Shown here piece after piece: positions 23,683-32,262 of a DNA stretch of 32,431 bases. The stretch's first letter is position 1; the number at the start of each line of letters is the position of its first letter. A program made the translations under genes and the position numbers. This DNA comes from Spirochaetales bacterium (GTDB lineage Bacteria; Spirochaetota; Spirochaetia; Sphaerochaetales; Sphaerochaetaceae): NCBI GenBank assembly GCA_012514185.1, contig JAAZAT010000042.1, forward strand, positions 1-32,431, given 5' to 3'. The notes under the pieces are model-generated. The model saw nothing but the letters and a program-made list of their open reading frames with translations, had not been told where the DNA came from and did no database searches.

Positions 23683-25617
23683 TTATCCGATGTTGCCATT
23701 CTCCCTGAATGCCGACCAAACATTTTCAAAGAAGATCGGTTCATCCGGGATTGGATGAGGCTCTCTCCAGGTTATGTTACAATCGAAATCTGATAGTACT
23801 ATTTCTTGGATGTTGGTATTCGTAGTATCAGAAAGACAATATCGTAAGTCTGAGGGAAAATAATCATAGGGAATGGAACCCTTTTCATTGTAATAGAGGG
23901 CGCCACCACGGCTGATACCGACCTGTTCGGCATAGTCGATGAAGGCGGACAGGTACATCAGCTGGGTGTACAAAATCGTCCTGAATCGATAGAACAGCCC
24001 CAAATCTGCTATCGTATCGATGGTGATACCCTCAGGAAAAGTCTTGAGAGTATCTTTTACAGCAGTGAGGTGGTGATGCATGCTCTCTCTTTCACGGAAG
24101 GCTGAGGCAACTGTGCTCATTGTCGAAGTGAATGTGCAAAACATCTCATGAATGGAACCATGCTCTTGAACCTGGATCTGATCTGCCACATCTAATTCCG
24201 CTCGGATGATATGGTCAGCTTGTGTTGAAGCAGGCGGCTCTCCTTTACGCTTTTCAGCGATATACTCTGCTGCACGCAGGGAGCCGACCTGGCTTTCATT
24301 GAGTGCAGATCCTCCTGGACGATAGATTCCATGCGTTCCGCTTGCTTCTCCAGCAGCAAAGACTCCGGTAATATTCGTTTCCCACCAAAGATCAACAGCA
24401 AGTCCTCCGTTGTTGTGTTGTGCACACAGAGCAATCTGCAGAGGCTCTGAAGCGAGGTCTACACCTTTGTCGCTGTATAATTCTATTGCAGGTTTGTTGA
24501 GTTTTTTTAACCGCTCGTAGGGGTTTCCATAGCAGATGCCGGCTTGAAGCAGATATTCCCTACTCTCTTGCGGCAAGGAAGCGTAATCGAGGGATTCTTG
24601 TTTCCCCGGGTTGAACCGAAAGTCAAGGAACACTTTTCTTCCTTTCTTCTGCTCAAGGAAAACCAGGATATCAATCAAGGATGATCCATTTTTAATCTTA
24701 TTTACATCAAAAGGCCATTGATACCCCTTCATGAACACATTGTGCAAAAGCTGGGTTCGGTCAGAGAAATAGTCGTATAAAAATTCCCGTTCATCATCTC
24801 CATTGGAATCCGTTGAGATGAATCGTGGGAGAACCTGCATATACGAACCGGAAACGTTCCATCTAGGGGAAACTGAAGCCAATCCGTATTGCCACTCGGT
24901 CAAGTTGCGTCCTGCAACCCCCTCGGCAAAAGCCAAGCCAGAGCTTCCAAAGTGGTTTTCCGGGTACACACTTTCTTTGTAAATTCCTGCCGGTCCGCCG
25001 GTAGCAAAAATGATATTTTTTGCCTTGTAATACAGAAATTCGATGCTGTCTTCAGCGAGTTTTTTTAAATCCAAACAAAGGATGCCACATACCTGATTGT
25101 CAACTACCACCAGTTTTGTTGCCAATACATGGTCATGGAGAGGAATTCCCTTGGCGAGCACGGATGCTTCAAGTTTTTCGGTCATCATCTTTGAAGTATA
25201 AGGCCCGACACTTGTTCCTCTGGAGAAAGGATCATGGTCGGTTTTGTACCCGACATATTCTCCATACCGATTTTTCGGAAAAGGAACACCTAATCCAATC
25301 AGTTTGAAGAAGGAAGGCACTGAAAGCGCTGCTTCACAGAGAGCAATATCTCCATCCATTGCACCTCCCTGAATGAATGTCTGCGCCAGTTGGCGGGGGC
25401 TGTCACCCTCCGATCCACAGAGCGATAACTTGTAATACGTTTGCTTGTCAGAGCCTGCATTCCGCGAGGTGCCCCAATACCGGTTTTCTGTCACGATGAC
25501 GATATCTTTTTGGCCAAGAGCCCAAAGGCTGTCTGCTGCGTTGTAGCCGGCTGCACCAGTGCCGATAATCACTGTATTACAAGTAATTGTTTCTCTCAGT
25601 ATTGCTTTCTTCTTCAT
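23683..25617 (-). CDS. FAD-dependent oxidoreductase, fumarate reductase/succinate dehydrogenase flavoprotein superfamily
   Basis: A 644-residue flavoprotein. It starts with the FAD-binding GTGAAG at 19-24, and has GGPAGIY in mid-protein and the typical SdhA/AprA end of the FAD domain, HNNGGLAVD, then FAAGEASGTHG and RPGGSALNESQVGSLRAAE, with the Arg that usually holds the acid substrate. No twin-Arg or Sec signal is present, so it is cytoplasmic. No iron-sulfur or membrane-anchor subunit gene is adjacent, unlike respiratory fumarate reductases. It ends the TRAP operon, 14 bases after the SDR gene, so it probably reduces or dehydrogenates the imported cyclic acid. The substrate is unknown. Confidence 0.82.
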   Translation of the reverse strand: MKKKAILRETITCNTVIIGTGAAGYNAADSLWALGQKDIVIVTENRYWGTSRNAGSDKQTYYKLSLCGSEGDSPRQLAQTFIQGGAMDGDIALCEAALSVPSFFKLIGLGVPFPKNRYGEYVGYKTDHDPFSRGTSVGPYTSKMMTEKLEASVLAKGIPLHDHVLATKLVVVDNQVCGILCLDLKKLAEDSIEFLYYKAKNIIFATGGPAGIYKESVYPENHFGSSGLAFAEGVAGRNLTEWQYGLASVSPRWNVSGSYMQVLPRFISTDSNGDDEREFLYDYFSDRTQLLHNVFMKGYQWPFDVNKIKNGSSLIDILVFLEQKKGRKVFLDFRFNPGKQESLDYASLPQESREYLLQAGICYGNPYERLKKLNKPAIELYSDKGVDLASEPLQIALCAQHNNGGLAVDLWWETNITGVFAAGEASGTHGIYRPGGSALNESQVGSLRAAEYIAEKRKGEPPASTQADHIIRAELDVADQIQVQEHGSIHEMFCTFTSTMSTVASAFRERESMHHHLTAVKDTLKTFPEGITIDTIADLGLFYRFRTILYTQLMYLSAFIDYAEQVGISRGGALYYNEKGSIPYDYFPSDLRYCLSDTTNTNIQEIVLSDFDCNITWREPHPIPDEPIFFENVWSAFRENGNIG

Positions 25618-25631
25618 GTTTCATCCTGTGT

Positions 25632-26399
25632 TTATAATGATTTGATGTGAAACCCGCCATCCACATCTATATAGTTACCAGTGGAGTAACCAAAGCCTTC
25701 ACTGACCAAGAATGAAACAACATGGGCGACATCTTCCGGGGTCCCCCAACGGGCAATAGGGAATCTGCCTTCTTTGAACATATTGTCGTATTTGTCTGTT
25801 ACGGCGCTCGTCATATCAGTCCTTATTACTCCAGGTCGGACCTCATGAACAAGAATACCTTCTCTGGCTAAACGATCGGCATAGACAGTGGTAAGCATGG
25901 ATACACCTGCTTTAGAAATGCAGTATTCAGCACGATTTGGAGAGGACACAACTGCAGAACATGAGGAAATATTTATGATGGTACCCTTGCGGATGAAGCG
26001 TGAGGGCTGGCCGATCATCTGGTTTGCTACGATTTGAGTCATAAACATGGTCGATTTCGTATTGGTGTTCATGACGATGTCATAACTTTCCTCAGTCATA
26101 TTCAGAATATCATTTCTTTCTGGCGGTGCTATTCCCGCATTGTTCACCAATACGTCAACGCGACCGAACTCTTCGATGGCTTTGGCTAGAAGATTACTTC
26201 GATCTTCTCGATTTGCAATATTCCCTTGCACACAGATATAGGGGGCTTTCGTACGATCAAGTACTTCTCTACATTCAGAGTTTTCTTTTCGCGAGAAGAC
26301 TACAAGATTGTATCCATCCAACCCCAAGCGTTGGGAGATCGCCAAACCAATACCTCGGCTCCCACCGGTTATAATTGCAGTTTTTCGTAGTTCGTTCAT
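25632..26399 (-). CDS. SDR-family dehydrogenase (second TRAP operon)
   Basis: A 255-residue classical SDR. TGGSRGIG is at 11-18, NNAG at 86-89, and catalytic Ser146, Tyr159 and Lys163 have canonical spacing. Ser36-Arg37 at the end of the second strand suits NADP. The start at 26399 overlaps the cupin stop in ATGA, with AGGGGAAG upstream; the open frame continues to 26483 but runs inside the cupin gene. It probably reduces or oxidises an intermediate made by the AroE-like enzyme in this operon. The substrate is not readable from sequence. Confidence 0.86.
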   Translation of the reverse strand: MNELRKTAIITGGSRGIGLAISQRLGLDGYNLVVFSRKENSECREVLDRTKAPYICVQGNIANREDRSNLLAKAIEEFGRVDVLVNNAGIAPPERNDILNMTEESYDIVMNTNTKSTMFMTQIVANQMIGQPSRFIRKGTIINISSCSAVVSSPNRAEYCISKAGVSMLTTVYADRLAREGILVHEVRPGVIRTDMTSAVTDKYDNMFKEGRFPIARWGTPEDVAHVVSFLVSEGFGYSTGNYIDVDGGFHIKSL

Positions 26400-26776
26400 G
26401 AATTGGCTTCCCCTGCTTGTTCCTTGGCCCAGTGGTCCACAATTACTTGGGGAGCATATACAAACATTAATTGCAAGGTACAATCGCCGATATTAAGGAG
26501 GGAATGGTTCTTGTTTTTCTCAATGAAGACATAATCTCCTGCCTGCATGATTTGGCTCTCATCGTCAATGGTCATGCGACCTTTCCCTTGAAGGATAGTG
26601 TAGGATTCGACCGTCTCATGATTATGCATCGGAATGGATCCTCCGGGAATAATCTCTACATATCCCTGACAGAACTTCTCACCAAGGATGCTTCCATTCT
26701 GGCCAATCATGACACGGGTTCTTCTTCCTGTAGGGAACTCCATGTAGTCGATTGTTTTAATATTCTTTATTGTCAT
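26396..26776 (-). CDS. Small cupin-domain protein
   Basis: A 126-residue single-domain cupin. Motif 1 is GGSIPMHNHETVES with His51, His53 and Glu57; motif 2 includes AGDYVFI and His91. These four residues form a typical metal site. Single-domain cupins in sugar and aromatic acid operons act as isomerases, dioxygenases or lyases, but the exact reaction cannot be told from this sequence. It is separated from the upstream dctM by 22 bases and overlaps the SDR gene by 4 bases, so it belongs to the same catabolic unit. Confidence 0.82.
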   Translation of the reverse strand: MTIKNIKTIDYMEFPTGRRTRVMIGQNGSILGEKFCQGYVEIIPGGSIPMHNHETVESYTILQGKGRMTIDDESQIMQAGDYVFIEKNKNHSLLNIGDCTLQLMFVYAPQVIVDHWAKEQAGEANS

Positions 26777-26798
26777 TCTCTAGTCCTCATACTATGAA

Positions 26799-28064
26799 TT
26801 AAAATACTGTTGGCAAGAACAAACTGATTTGTGGTACAAAGGTAACGACTAAAAGGATGAAGATCAGGATTATCCAGATAGGTACCATCGGTTTTATCAC
26901 CTTGGTGATAGGTGTTTTTGTGAGGCTGGAAGAAACAAATAATGTTACACCAACCGGTGGAGTGGACATGCCGATTGCCAGGTTGATAGTAGTGATGATA
27001 CCAAAATGAACTGGATTGACACCAAGCTTGGTTATAACAGGCAAGAGAATTGGAACAATCAAGATGATAGCCGGGGTTGCATCGAGGATTGTACCTAAAA
27101 CCAATAATATCAGGTTTATCAATAGCAGGATTACAACTTTGCTTTCTGAGATGTTCAACATTGCTGTTGCCATTTTGGAAATGATCAACTCGGAAGTAAG
27201 TCCCCATGCCAAGACGTTGGTGGTAGCAATACAAAACATGATGGCAGCTGTAGTTTTGGCGCTCTGTGCAACTACGTCAAGAATGACTTTTCTGTTCAGC
27301 CCCTTATACACGAACTTACCGACAATCATGGCATATACTACAGCTACAACGGATGCTTCGGTTGCAGTGAAGAAGCCACCGAGAATTCCTCCCATGATGA
27401 TTACGACCAGGAACAAAGCCCATACGGAATTAAAGAAAGCTTTTCCCAACGATTTCAGCGTAGACTTTTTCCCTGCAGGCAAGTTGTGCTTGTGAGCATA
27501 GACGAAGCAATGAAGGATGATCCCAAGTCCAAGCAATAAGCCGGGAATATATCCTGCAAGAAATAAATCTCCTACAGAAACGTTTGCTGCAGTAGCATAT
27601 ACAACCATGACGATACTGGGCGGAATGACGATCCCTAATGGTCCACTGGTTGCAATAATGGCGGTTGAAAAGCTTTTATTGTATTTTTTTTCAACCATGG
27701 CGGGGAACAGAACCGCCCCAATCGCTGCGCTGGCTGCCGCTCCAGAACCTGATACTGCGCCGAACATCATGCAAGCGACAACACAGACCATTGCCAGACC
27801 GCCTTTTATGCGTCCAACAAGCTCTGAAGAGAGGTCAATAAGTTTCACTGATATTCCACCCTTATCCATGAGATTGCCAGCAAGAATAAAGAAGGGAATA
27901 GCCATCAGCGAGAACGAATCCGTCTGTGTAAACATTCTTTGAGCTACGATCTGGAGAGGAACGCCAGCCACCATAAGCCCACCAAGTGCTGCCAGGCCAA
28001 CGGCGTATGCAATTGGAACTGTCAGAATGCAAAGAACAGCCAATATGATAAAGGAAATACCCAT
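26799..28064 (-). CDS. TRAP transporter large permease (DctM type), operon 2
   Basis: A 421-residue protein with about 12 hydrophobic segments. It carries the DctM signatures: SFSLMAIPFFILAGNLMDKGGI, FGAVSGSGAAASAAIGAVLFPAM, and GMSTPPVGVTLFVSSSL. It is clearly homologous to the operon 1 protein but far diverged and with lower GC codon use. The dctQ stop and the dctM ATG share one base (TAATG), so the two permease genes are translationally coupled. It forms the sodium-driven channel for the ligand of the binding protein encoded upstream. Confidence 0.93.
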   Translation of the reverse strand: MGISFIILAVLCILTVPIAYAVGLAALGGLMVAGVPLQIVAQRMFTQTDSFSLMAIPFFILAGNLMDKGGISVKLIDLSSELVGRIKGGLAMVCVVACMMFGAVSGSGAAASAAIGAVLFPAMVEKKYNKSFSTAIIATSGPLGIVIPPSIVMVVYATAANVSVGDLFLAGYIPGLLLGLGIILHCFVYAHKHNLPAGKKSTLKSLGKAFFNSVWALFLVVIIMGGILGGFFTATEASVVAVVYAMIVGKFVYKGLNRKVILDVVAQSAKTTAAIMFCIATTNVLAWGLTSELIISKMATAMLNISESKVVILLLINLILLVLGTILDATPAIILIVPILLPVITKLGVNPVHFGIITTINLAIGMSTPPVGVTLFVSSSLTKTPITKVIKPMVPIWIILIFILLVVTFVPQISLFLPTVF

Positions 28065-28552
28065 TATGCAACCTCTTTTTGTTTTGATAGAAGGATTTTT
28101 AGATCATCGATGGCATTTTCGATGAGGTGGATGATAGACAACACACCATTGAGGGGCAGTACAAGATAGGGAATTGACATCGTTATACCGAGTGCAGGCG
28201 ATTTCTGGGTATATACCATACGAACAAGCTTTGCTCCGTAAATCACCAGGACGATCGAGAAGATAACCAAGGCAATCTGCACGATGATGTTGACAATCTG
28301 TACCCATCTGCCCTTGATGAACGCTGTCAGGATGTCCATCTTGAAATGACCACTTTCTGATACGATAAGGGCTCCCCCGATGAATGTCAGCCATACAAAC
28401 AAGTATCTTGACAATTCCTCAGTCCAAGCAAGCGGTTGCTTCAGGACCAGCCTGAACACCACTTGAAGAAATGATGAACATACCATTCCGAGCAATAAAA
28501 TAATGATAAAAACCAATTCGGTTTTCTTGATAATTTCCGTAGCTTTTTTCAT
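28064..28552 (-). CDS. TRAP transporter small permease (DctQ type), operon 2
   Basis: A 162-residue protein with four hydrophobic segments and the DctQ hallmark PLAWTEELSRYLFVWLTFIG. The start at 28552 (MKKATEIIKK) is chosen: AGGACAGGA stands just before it. The ATG at 28597 lies within the stem-loop after dctP and would give an atypical N-terminus. It is the small membrane partner of the DctM protein encoded next. Confidence 0.9.
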   Translation of the reverse strand: MKKATEIIKKTELVFIIILLLGMVCSSFLQVVFRLVLKQPLAWTEELSRYLFVWLTFIGGALIVSESGHFKMDILTAFIKGRWVQIVNIIVQIALVIFSIVLVIYGAKLVRMVYTQKSPALGITMSIPYLVLPLNGVLSIIHLIENAIDDLKILLSKQKEVA

Positions 28553-28578
28553 ATTTCCTGTCCTGTAAGAAAATAATA

Positions 28579-28606
28579 CCCTGCCCCATGTGCCCATGGA
28601 GCAGGG
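28579..28606 (-). promoter_or_regulatory. Stem-loop between dctP and dctQ (operon 2)
   Basis: In the mRNA CCCTGC/GCAGGG, one G-U pair, CCATG/CATGG and a 4-base loop give an almost perfect 12-bp hairpin seven bases after the dctP stop. A T-rich but broken tail (TATTATTTTC) follows, so partial termination as well as 3'-end protection is possible. It has the same layout as the hairpin in operon 1 with unrelated sequence. Confidence 0.65.
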
Positions 28607-28613
28607 TTGAGGA

Positions 28614-29612
28614 TTACTTATAACTCTGAACCTTGTTGATCAGGTCCTGACCGATAATTGCAGTATAATTTTCCCAGACAGATTTTGCAGCCGCTTGGAA
28701 GGTGGACTTGTCAACATCGTTGAATTGGACACCAGCAGCCTTCAGCCGTTCGTAGAACTTCATATCGGACTCAACCCACAATCTTCTTTCTTCCTGTTCC
28801 ATCTCTGCCGCAGCCTGCCAAATCGCCTTCTGGATATCCTGTGGCAGTGATTCGAGGTAGCTCCTCTTCATGATGATTACGTCAGGAGTCATGATATGCT
28901 GTGTGTATGAGAAGTACTTTGCAACTTCGAAGTGCTTCATACCATCATAGACGGCAAATGCGTTTTCAGCTCCATCAATCACACCAGTCTGCAGTGCAGA
29001 GTAGATATCTCCCATGGGCATTGGAGTTCCGGTTGCTCCAAAAGCTGCCATTGAGGACATATAGATGTTGTTCTCTGGCACCCTGAGCAAAAGGCCCTTG
29101 GTATCTGCAGTAGAGTAAATCGGACGAGTTTTATTGTAGATGCTTCTGCTTCCTGCATCGAACCAAGCAAGCGCAATGAAATCCTCAGCCGGGAAAATCT
29201 CATTGTTGAAATACTCGCCAACTTCACCATCTACGACTTTCAGCAAATGTTCGGTACTGTCGAACATGTAAGGAAGTCCGAAAACCTGAATTTTGGGAAA
29301 ATATGCTGAGAGGTCTGTAGCCATGCACTTGGTCATCTGCAGCGTTCCCATTTTAATTCCTTCGAGCATGTCCCTGTGGTTTCCCAAAGCGGAGTTCGGG
29401 AATACTTGTACCTCAACACGCCCATCAGTCAGCTCGGCCAATCTTTTGGCAAAAAAGTAATAGGATTGTGTCTGGGGATGTTCCTCTGCCTGGGTATCAC
29501 CCAATTTGAGTACAATCTTACCATCTTTTCCCTTTCCTTCACCCTGTCCGCCTGCAAAGATTGGTGTAACAATCAATGCAAATACCAACGCCACCAACAA
29601 TACTCTTTTCAT
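28614..29612 (-). CDS. TRAP transporter substrate-binding protein (DctP type), operon 2
   Basis: A 332-residue exported solute receptor. Residues 1-20 are a signal peptide ending IFA, then a Gly-rich linker. The core shows LKLGDTQAEEHPQTQ, FGLPYMFDSTEHL, DAGSRSIYN with Arg156, and KGLLLRVPEN with Arg177, the usual carboxylate-binding Arg, then PMPMGDIYSALQTGVIDGAEN. The ligand should be an organic acid; the AroE-like neighbour suggests a cyclic hydroxy acid such as a quinate or shikimate analogue. It lies 13 bases after the AroE-like gene. Confidence 0.93.
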   Translation of the reverse strand: MKRVLLVALVFALIVTPIFAGGQGEGKGKDGKIVLKLGDTQAEEHPQTQSYYFFAKRLAELTDGRVEVQVFPNSALGNHRDMLEGIKMGTLQMTKCMATDLSAYFPKIQVFGLPYMFDSTEHLLKVVDGEVGEYFNNEIFPAEDFIALAWFDAGSRSIYNKTRPIYSTADTKGLLLRVPENNIYMSSMAAFGATGTPMPMGDIYSALQTGVIDGAENAFAVYDGMKHFEVAKYFSYTQHIMTPDVIIMKRSYLESLPQDIQKAIWQAAAEMEQEERRLWVESDMKFYERLKAAGVQFNDVDKSTFQAAAKSVWENYTAIIGQDLINKVQSYK

Positions 29613-29625
29613 GTTCTCCTCCCTG

Positions 29626-30516
29626 TTATTGCTCGTTCCAAAACCGTAAAATATTTTCCTTCATTACAGAAGGACTAGCTTCTTTTTCAGTGTAATTCCA
29701 AAATGATACTGCACCCTGATGAACCAGAAGATCCAAGCCTTCCACTCCAATATGACCTCTGCTTCTTGCCATTTTCAGGAATCTTGTTTCCCTTGGTAGA
29801 TATACGGCATCGAAGAAAATCGTATCGGATGAAACACTGTCAAAGGGGAATATCTGATGCAAATCCCCCTTGTCCGCCATGCCATTCGGAGTCCCGTTTG
29901 CTACCAGGTCGCAGGTAGGCAGGATGGATTTCCACGTTTCAGGAATCCAGTCGACAAGCGTGATTCGTACAGTCGGGATATGAGCGAGAAGTCTTGTTTG
30001 GAACTTATGAAAACTTTCCATGAACGAAGTCTCTTCAAATCGGTTGGCTACCACAATCTCCTGTACTCCCTGGATTGCTGCCTGTGCAATTGCTGCTTTA
30101 CTGAAACCTCCACACCCAAGGACAAAAGCCTTGCGAATAGGTTTTTCTGCATCATTGGCTTGTTGGATGGCTTTCCAGAAACCAATACTGTCTGTGTTTG
30201 AGCCGATGAGCTTGCCGTCTTTACGAACAGCACAGTTGATCGCACCGATGATTTTTGCCTCTTGGGTCAACTCATCCATGTAAGAGACCGCAACTTCTTT
30301 AACCGGCATAGTGAACACAAAGCCTTCGAACCCCAGCTTCACCAATACGGGGAAAATCTCATGGAAATCTGTGAGATTTGCCTTCAACGCAAGGAATACC
30401 TTATCCATCCCCAGTTGTTCAAAATTCGAGTTCATCAGGACAGGAGACATTGCGTGAGCAATTGGATCCCCCAGGATTGCATACAAGGCTGTGTGTCCAC
30501 TAACCGTTTTTTTCAT
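29626..30516 (-). CDS. Shikimate dehydrogenase-like (AroE family) oxidoreductase
   Basis: A 296-residue AroE-fold enzyme. It keeps the catalytic Lys73 (TMPVK), Thr69, Asn94, Asp109 (SNTD) and the LVHQGA Gln region, plus the NADP-type VLGCGGFSKAA loop. The shikimate carboxylate pocket is altered: the first Ser of the HSxSP motif is Ala22, Ser24 is kept, and the Asn of the NVTMPHK motif is replaced (FVFTMPVK). A different acid substrate is therefore likely. It stands between the LacI regulator (1 base gap) and the TRAP binding protein gene, so it is catabolic rather than the biosynthetic AroE. Confidence 0.83.
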   Translation of the reverse strand: MKKTVSGHTALYAILGDPIAHAMSPVLMNSNFEQLGMDKVFLALKANLTDFHEIFPVLVKLGFEGFVFTMPVKEVAVSYMDELTQEAKIIGAINCAVRKDGKLIGSNTDSIGFWKAIQQANDAEKPIRKAFVLGCGGFSKAAIAQAAIQGVQEIVVANRFEETSFMESFHKFQTRLLAHIPTVRITLVDWIPETWKSILPTCDLVANGTPNGMADKGDLHQIFPFDSVSSDTIFFDAVYLPRETRFLKMARSRGHIGVEGLDLLVHQGAVSFWNYTEKEASPSVMKENILRFWNEQ

Positions 30517-30517
30517 T

Positions 30518-31537
30518 TCATTTCACCTCTGACAATTTTACTGATTCTCGAACGATTACCTTTGTTTCGAAAATCAGATTGGGCTCATTCCGTTTGTTTG
30601 GGTTCTCAATTTGGGCTACCAAGAGCTTTACAGCTGCTTTACCCATCTCAAAAAAGGGTTGTTCGATGGTAGTCAAGGATGGATAGAAGATTTCCGAGAC
30701 TCTGAGATTGTCGAACCCAATCACCGATACTTGTTCAGGGACGCTGAGCTTGCAATCATGAAGTGTTTTCAACAAATCAATAGCAAGCGGGTCACTGGCA
30801 CAGAAAATTGCTTTCGGGCATTTCCCCGATTCAATTTTCTCTTTTGCCACCTGACTCACAATTCTTTGTGTTCCTTTGAAACCTGGCCAAACCAACTCGT
30901 CAGAGTAGGGGATGGAATGTTTCTTCAATCCCTTTTTATATCCAGCAAAACGTTCTTGGTAGAGCTCAAGATTATCCGAACCTGCAATAAAAACAATTTC
31001 TCGATGGCCTTGTGCAACAAGGAAATCCACTGCTTTTTCTGCTCCAAGGGTGTTATCGACAATGACAGAGTCTGTATTGTCCGGTGAATTTCGCATGAGA
31101 CTGACACAGGGATAATTAAGGCTCTTCAGATAGGTAATCGCTTCGTTGTTCAATCCCTTCCTGAGTGAGGTAGAGAAGAGAAACCCATCTACAAAGCGGG
31201 ACTGCAACTGTCTGACATACTTATTCATTAAATCAGGGTCATCGAAAGTATTGCAAAGCAACAAGGAATAACCAAGTGCGCGAGCTTGTTTCTCGACAGC
31301 AACAGCGAGGGAAGGGTAGAGAAGGTTCTCAATATCAGGAATCAAATATGCCAATGTCATACTTCCCTTTGTTTTCAAACTTCTGGCGATATAGTTGGGA
31401 GAGTATTCCAGTTCGTCGGCGATCTGCCTGATTCGCTCTTTGGTTTTTTCACCGATGTGTGAATTATCAGCCAGTGCACGAGATACAGTGCTGATTGATA
31501 CTCCAGCTCTCTTAGCCACATCTTTTAAGGTAGACAT
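30518..31537 (-). CDS. LacI-family transcriptional regulator
   Basis: A 339-residue repressor. The first 22 residues form the helix-turn-helix (TLKDVAKRAGVSISTVSRAL), followed by the hinge helix region SPNYIARSLKTK. The rest is the periplasmic-binding-protein-like ligand domain (LAYLIPDIENLLYPSLAVAVEKQA, NTLGAEKAVDFL, PEQVSVIGFDNL). It should bind a sugar- or acid-derived effector and control the operon it heads. The start at 31537 is set by GGGGGAG 8 bases upstream; the frame continues to 31600 but through the operator. Its gene is first in the operon, so it represses its own synthesis through the two operators upstream. Confidence 0.92.
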   Translation of the reverse strand: MSTLKDVAKRAGVSISTVSRALADNSHIGEKTKERIRQIADELEYSPNYIARSLKTKGSMTLAYLIPDIENLLYPSLAVAVEKQARALGYSLLLCNTFDDPDLMNKYVRQLQSRFVDGFLFSTSLRKGLNNEAITYLKSLNYPCVSLMRNSPDNTDSVIVDNTLGAEKAVDFLVAQGHREIVFIAGSDNLELYQERFAGYKKGLKKHSIPYSDELVWPGFKGTQRIVSQVAKEKIESGKCPKAIFCASDPLAIDLLKTLHDCKLSVPEQVSVIGFDNLRVSEIFYPSLTTIEQPFFEMGKAAVKLLVAQIENPNKRNEPNLIFETKVIVRESVKLSEVK

Positions 31538-31556
31538 GTTGTATTCTCCCCCTCTT

Positions 31557-31572
31557 ATGCAATCGTTTGCAT
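31557..31572. promoter_or_regulatory. LacI-type operator O1 (promoter-distal copy)
   Basis: ATGCAATCGTTTGCAT is a 16-base near-palindrome with a central CG step, the typical layout of LacI-family operators. It lies 20 bases before the LacI start codon and just upstream of the ribosome site. Nineteen bases including the flank (ATGCAATCGTTTGCATTAC) are identical in the second copy. Confidence 0.75.
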
Positions 31573-31619
31573 TACCAGAAACACCAACAAATTCACTCAA
31601 ATCAGTACATAAAATTTCT

Positions 31620-31625
31620 ATTGTA
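31620..31625 (-). promoter_or_regulatory. Possible -10 of the LacI-headed operon
   Basis: TACAAT on the minus strand lies between the two operator copies. The -35 is not clear; a weak TTGTAC sits too close to it and could instead serve a -10 of TTTTAT about 18 bases downstream. A start between the operators would fit repression by looping. Confidence 0.35.
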
Positions 31626-31651
31626 TATCTCGGTACAACTGAAGGTGCTCA

Positions 31652-31667
31652 ATGCAATCGTTTGCAT
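31652..31667. promoter_or_regulatory. LacI-type operator O2 (upstream copy)
   Basis: An identical copy of the O1 palindrome, with the same flank on the right side. The centres are 95 bp apart, close to nine helical turns, so one repressor tetramer or two dimers could hold both sites on the same DNA face. Confidence 0.75.
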
Positions 31668-31682
31668 TACTGGACAAATAAA

Positions 31683-32262
31683 AACAAAATTAAAAACCAA
31701 TAAATTTTGTTCCTGCTACTATGAGTACCATAGGTTTTAGGGTTTGTCCAATTCTTTTTTCAAAAAAATGAAAGATTTTTGTATGGGATAAAACTAGGAA
31801 AATACTACAAATTAATACATTTCTCATCCATCAGATTTATTCTATTACTGTATTTCTAAACCAAGATTGCAACTTAGTGAATTCCTTCAGGTTTGTAGAT
31901 TTTGGAAAGGGCATACTATTCATGTAGAATAAATTACAGAGTACACTATGAGATATGGACTTGTATGATACCGTATAACTAATGAGTAAATTCCGGGGTG
32001 CCAGAAAAAGAGAATTTGTACACTCAGCCCTATGTAGTAGAATAGTAGGGTATACAGTATGAGCGGGGTGTCGTCAGTGGACGGCTGCCTGTAAAACATG
32101 TCGGCTGGGATTGAAAATGAGAACATGTTGTGAATTCTTGCAGCCGCTCCATGAGGGCTGAGCGGATATCCTGATGGCTTAGGACATCAAAAAGTATAAT
32201 CAAGACAATCGAGGAAGCAGGCAGCTTCACCAGCACTATGCCTTCTTTTTCCCAAGAGCATG
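31683..32262. other. AT-rich intergenic region without recognisable gene
   Basis: About 580 bases in which the open frames are short and lack family signatures or ribosome sites. At 31683-31711 AACAAAATT and AATTTTGTT form an inverted repeat with an 11-base spacer and a T-rich tail on the minus strand, a weak terminator candidate. On the plus strand, TTGTAC with a 16-base gap to TAGAAT (near 32018-32045) could be a promoter; no gene follows it, so a small RNA cannot be excluded. Confidence 0.4.

Noticed and set aside
31920-32126. A short minus-strand frame in the AT-rich gap
   Set aside because: No ribosome site and no recognisable motif; the length is what chance gives in AT-rich DNA.
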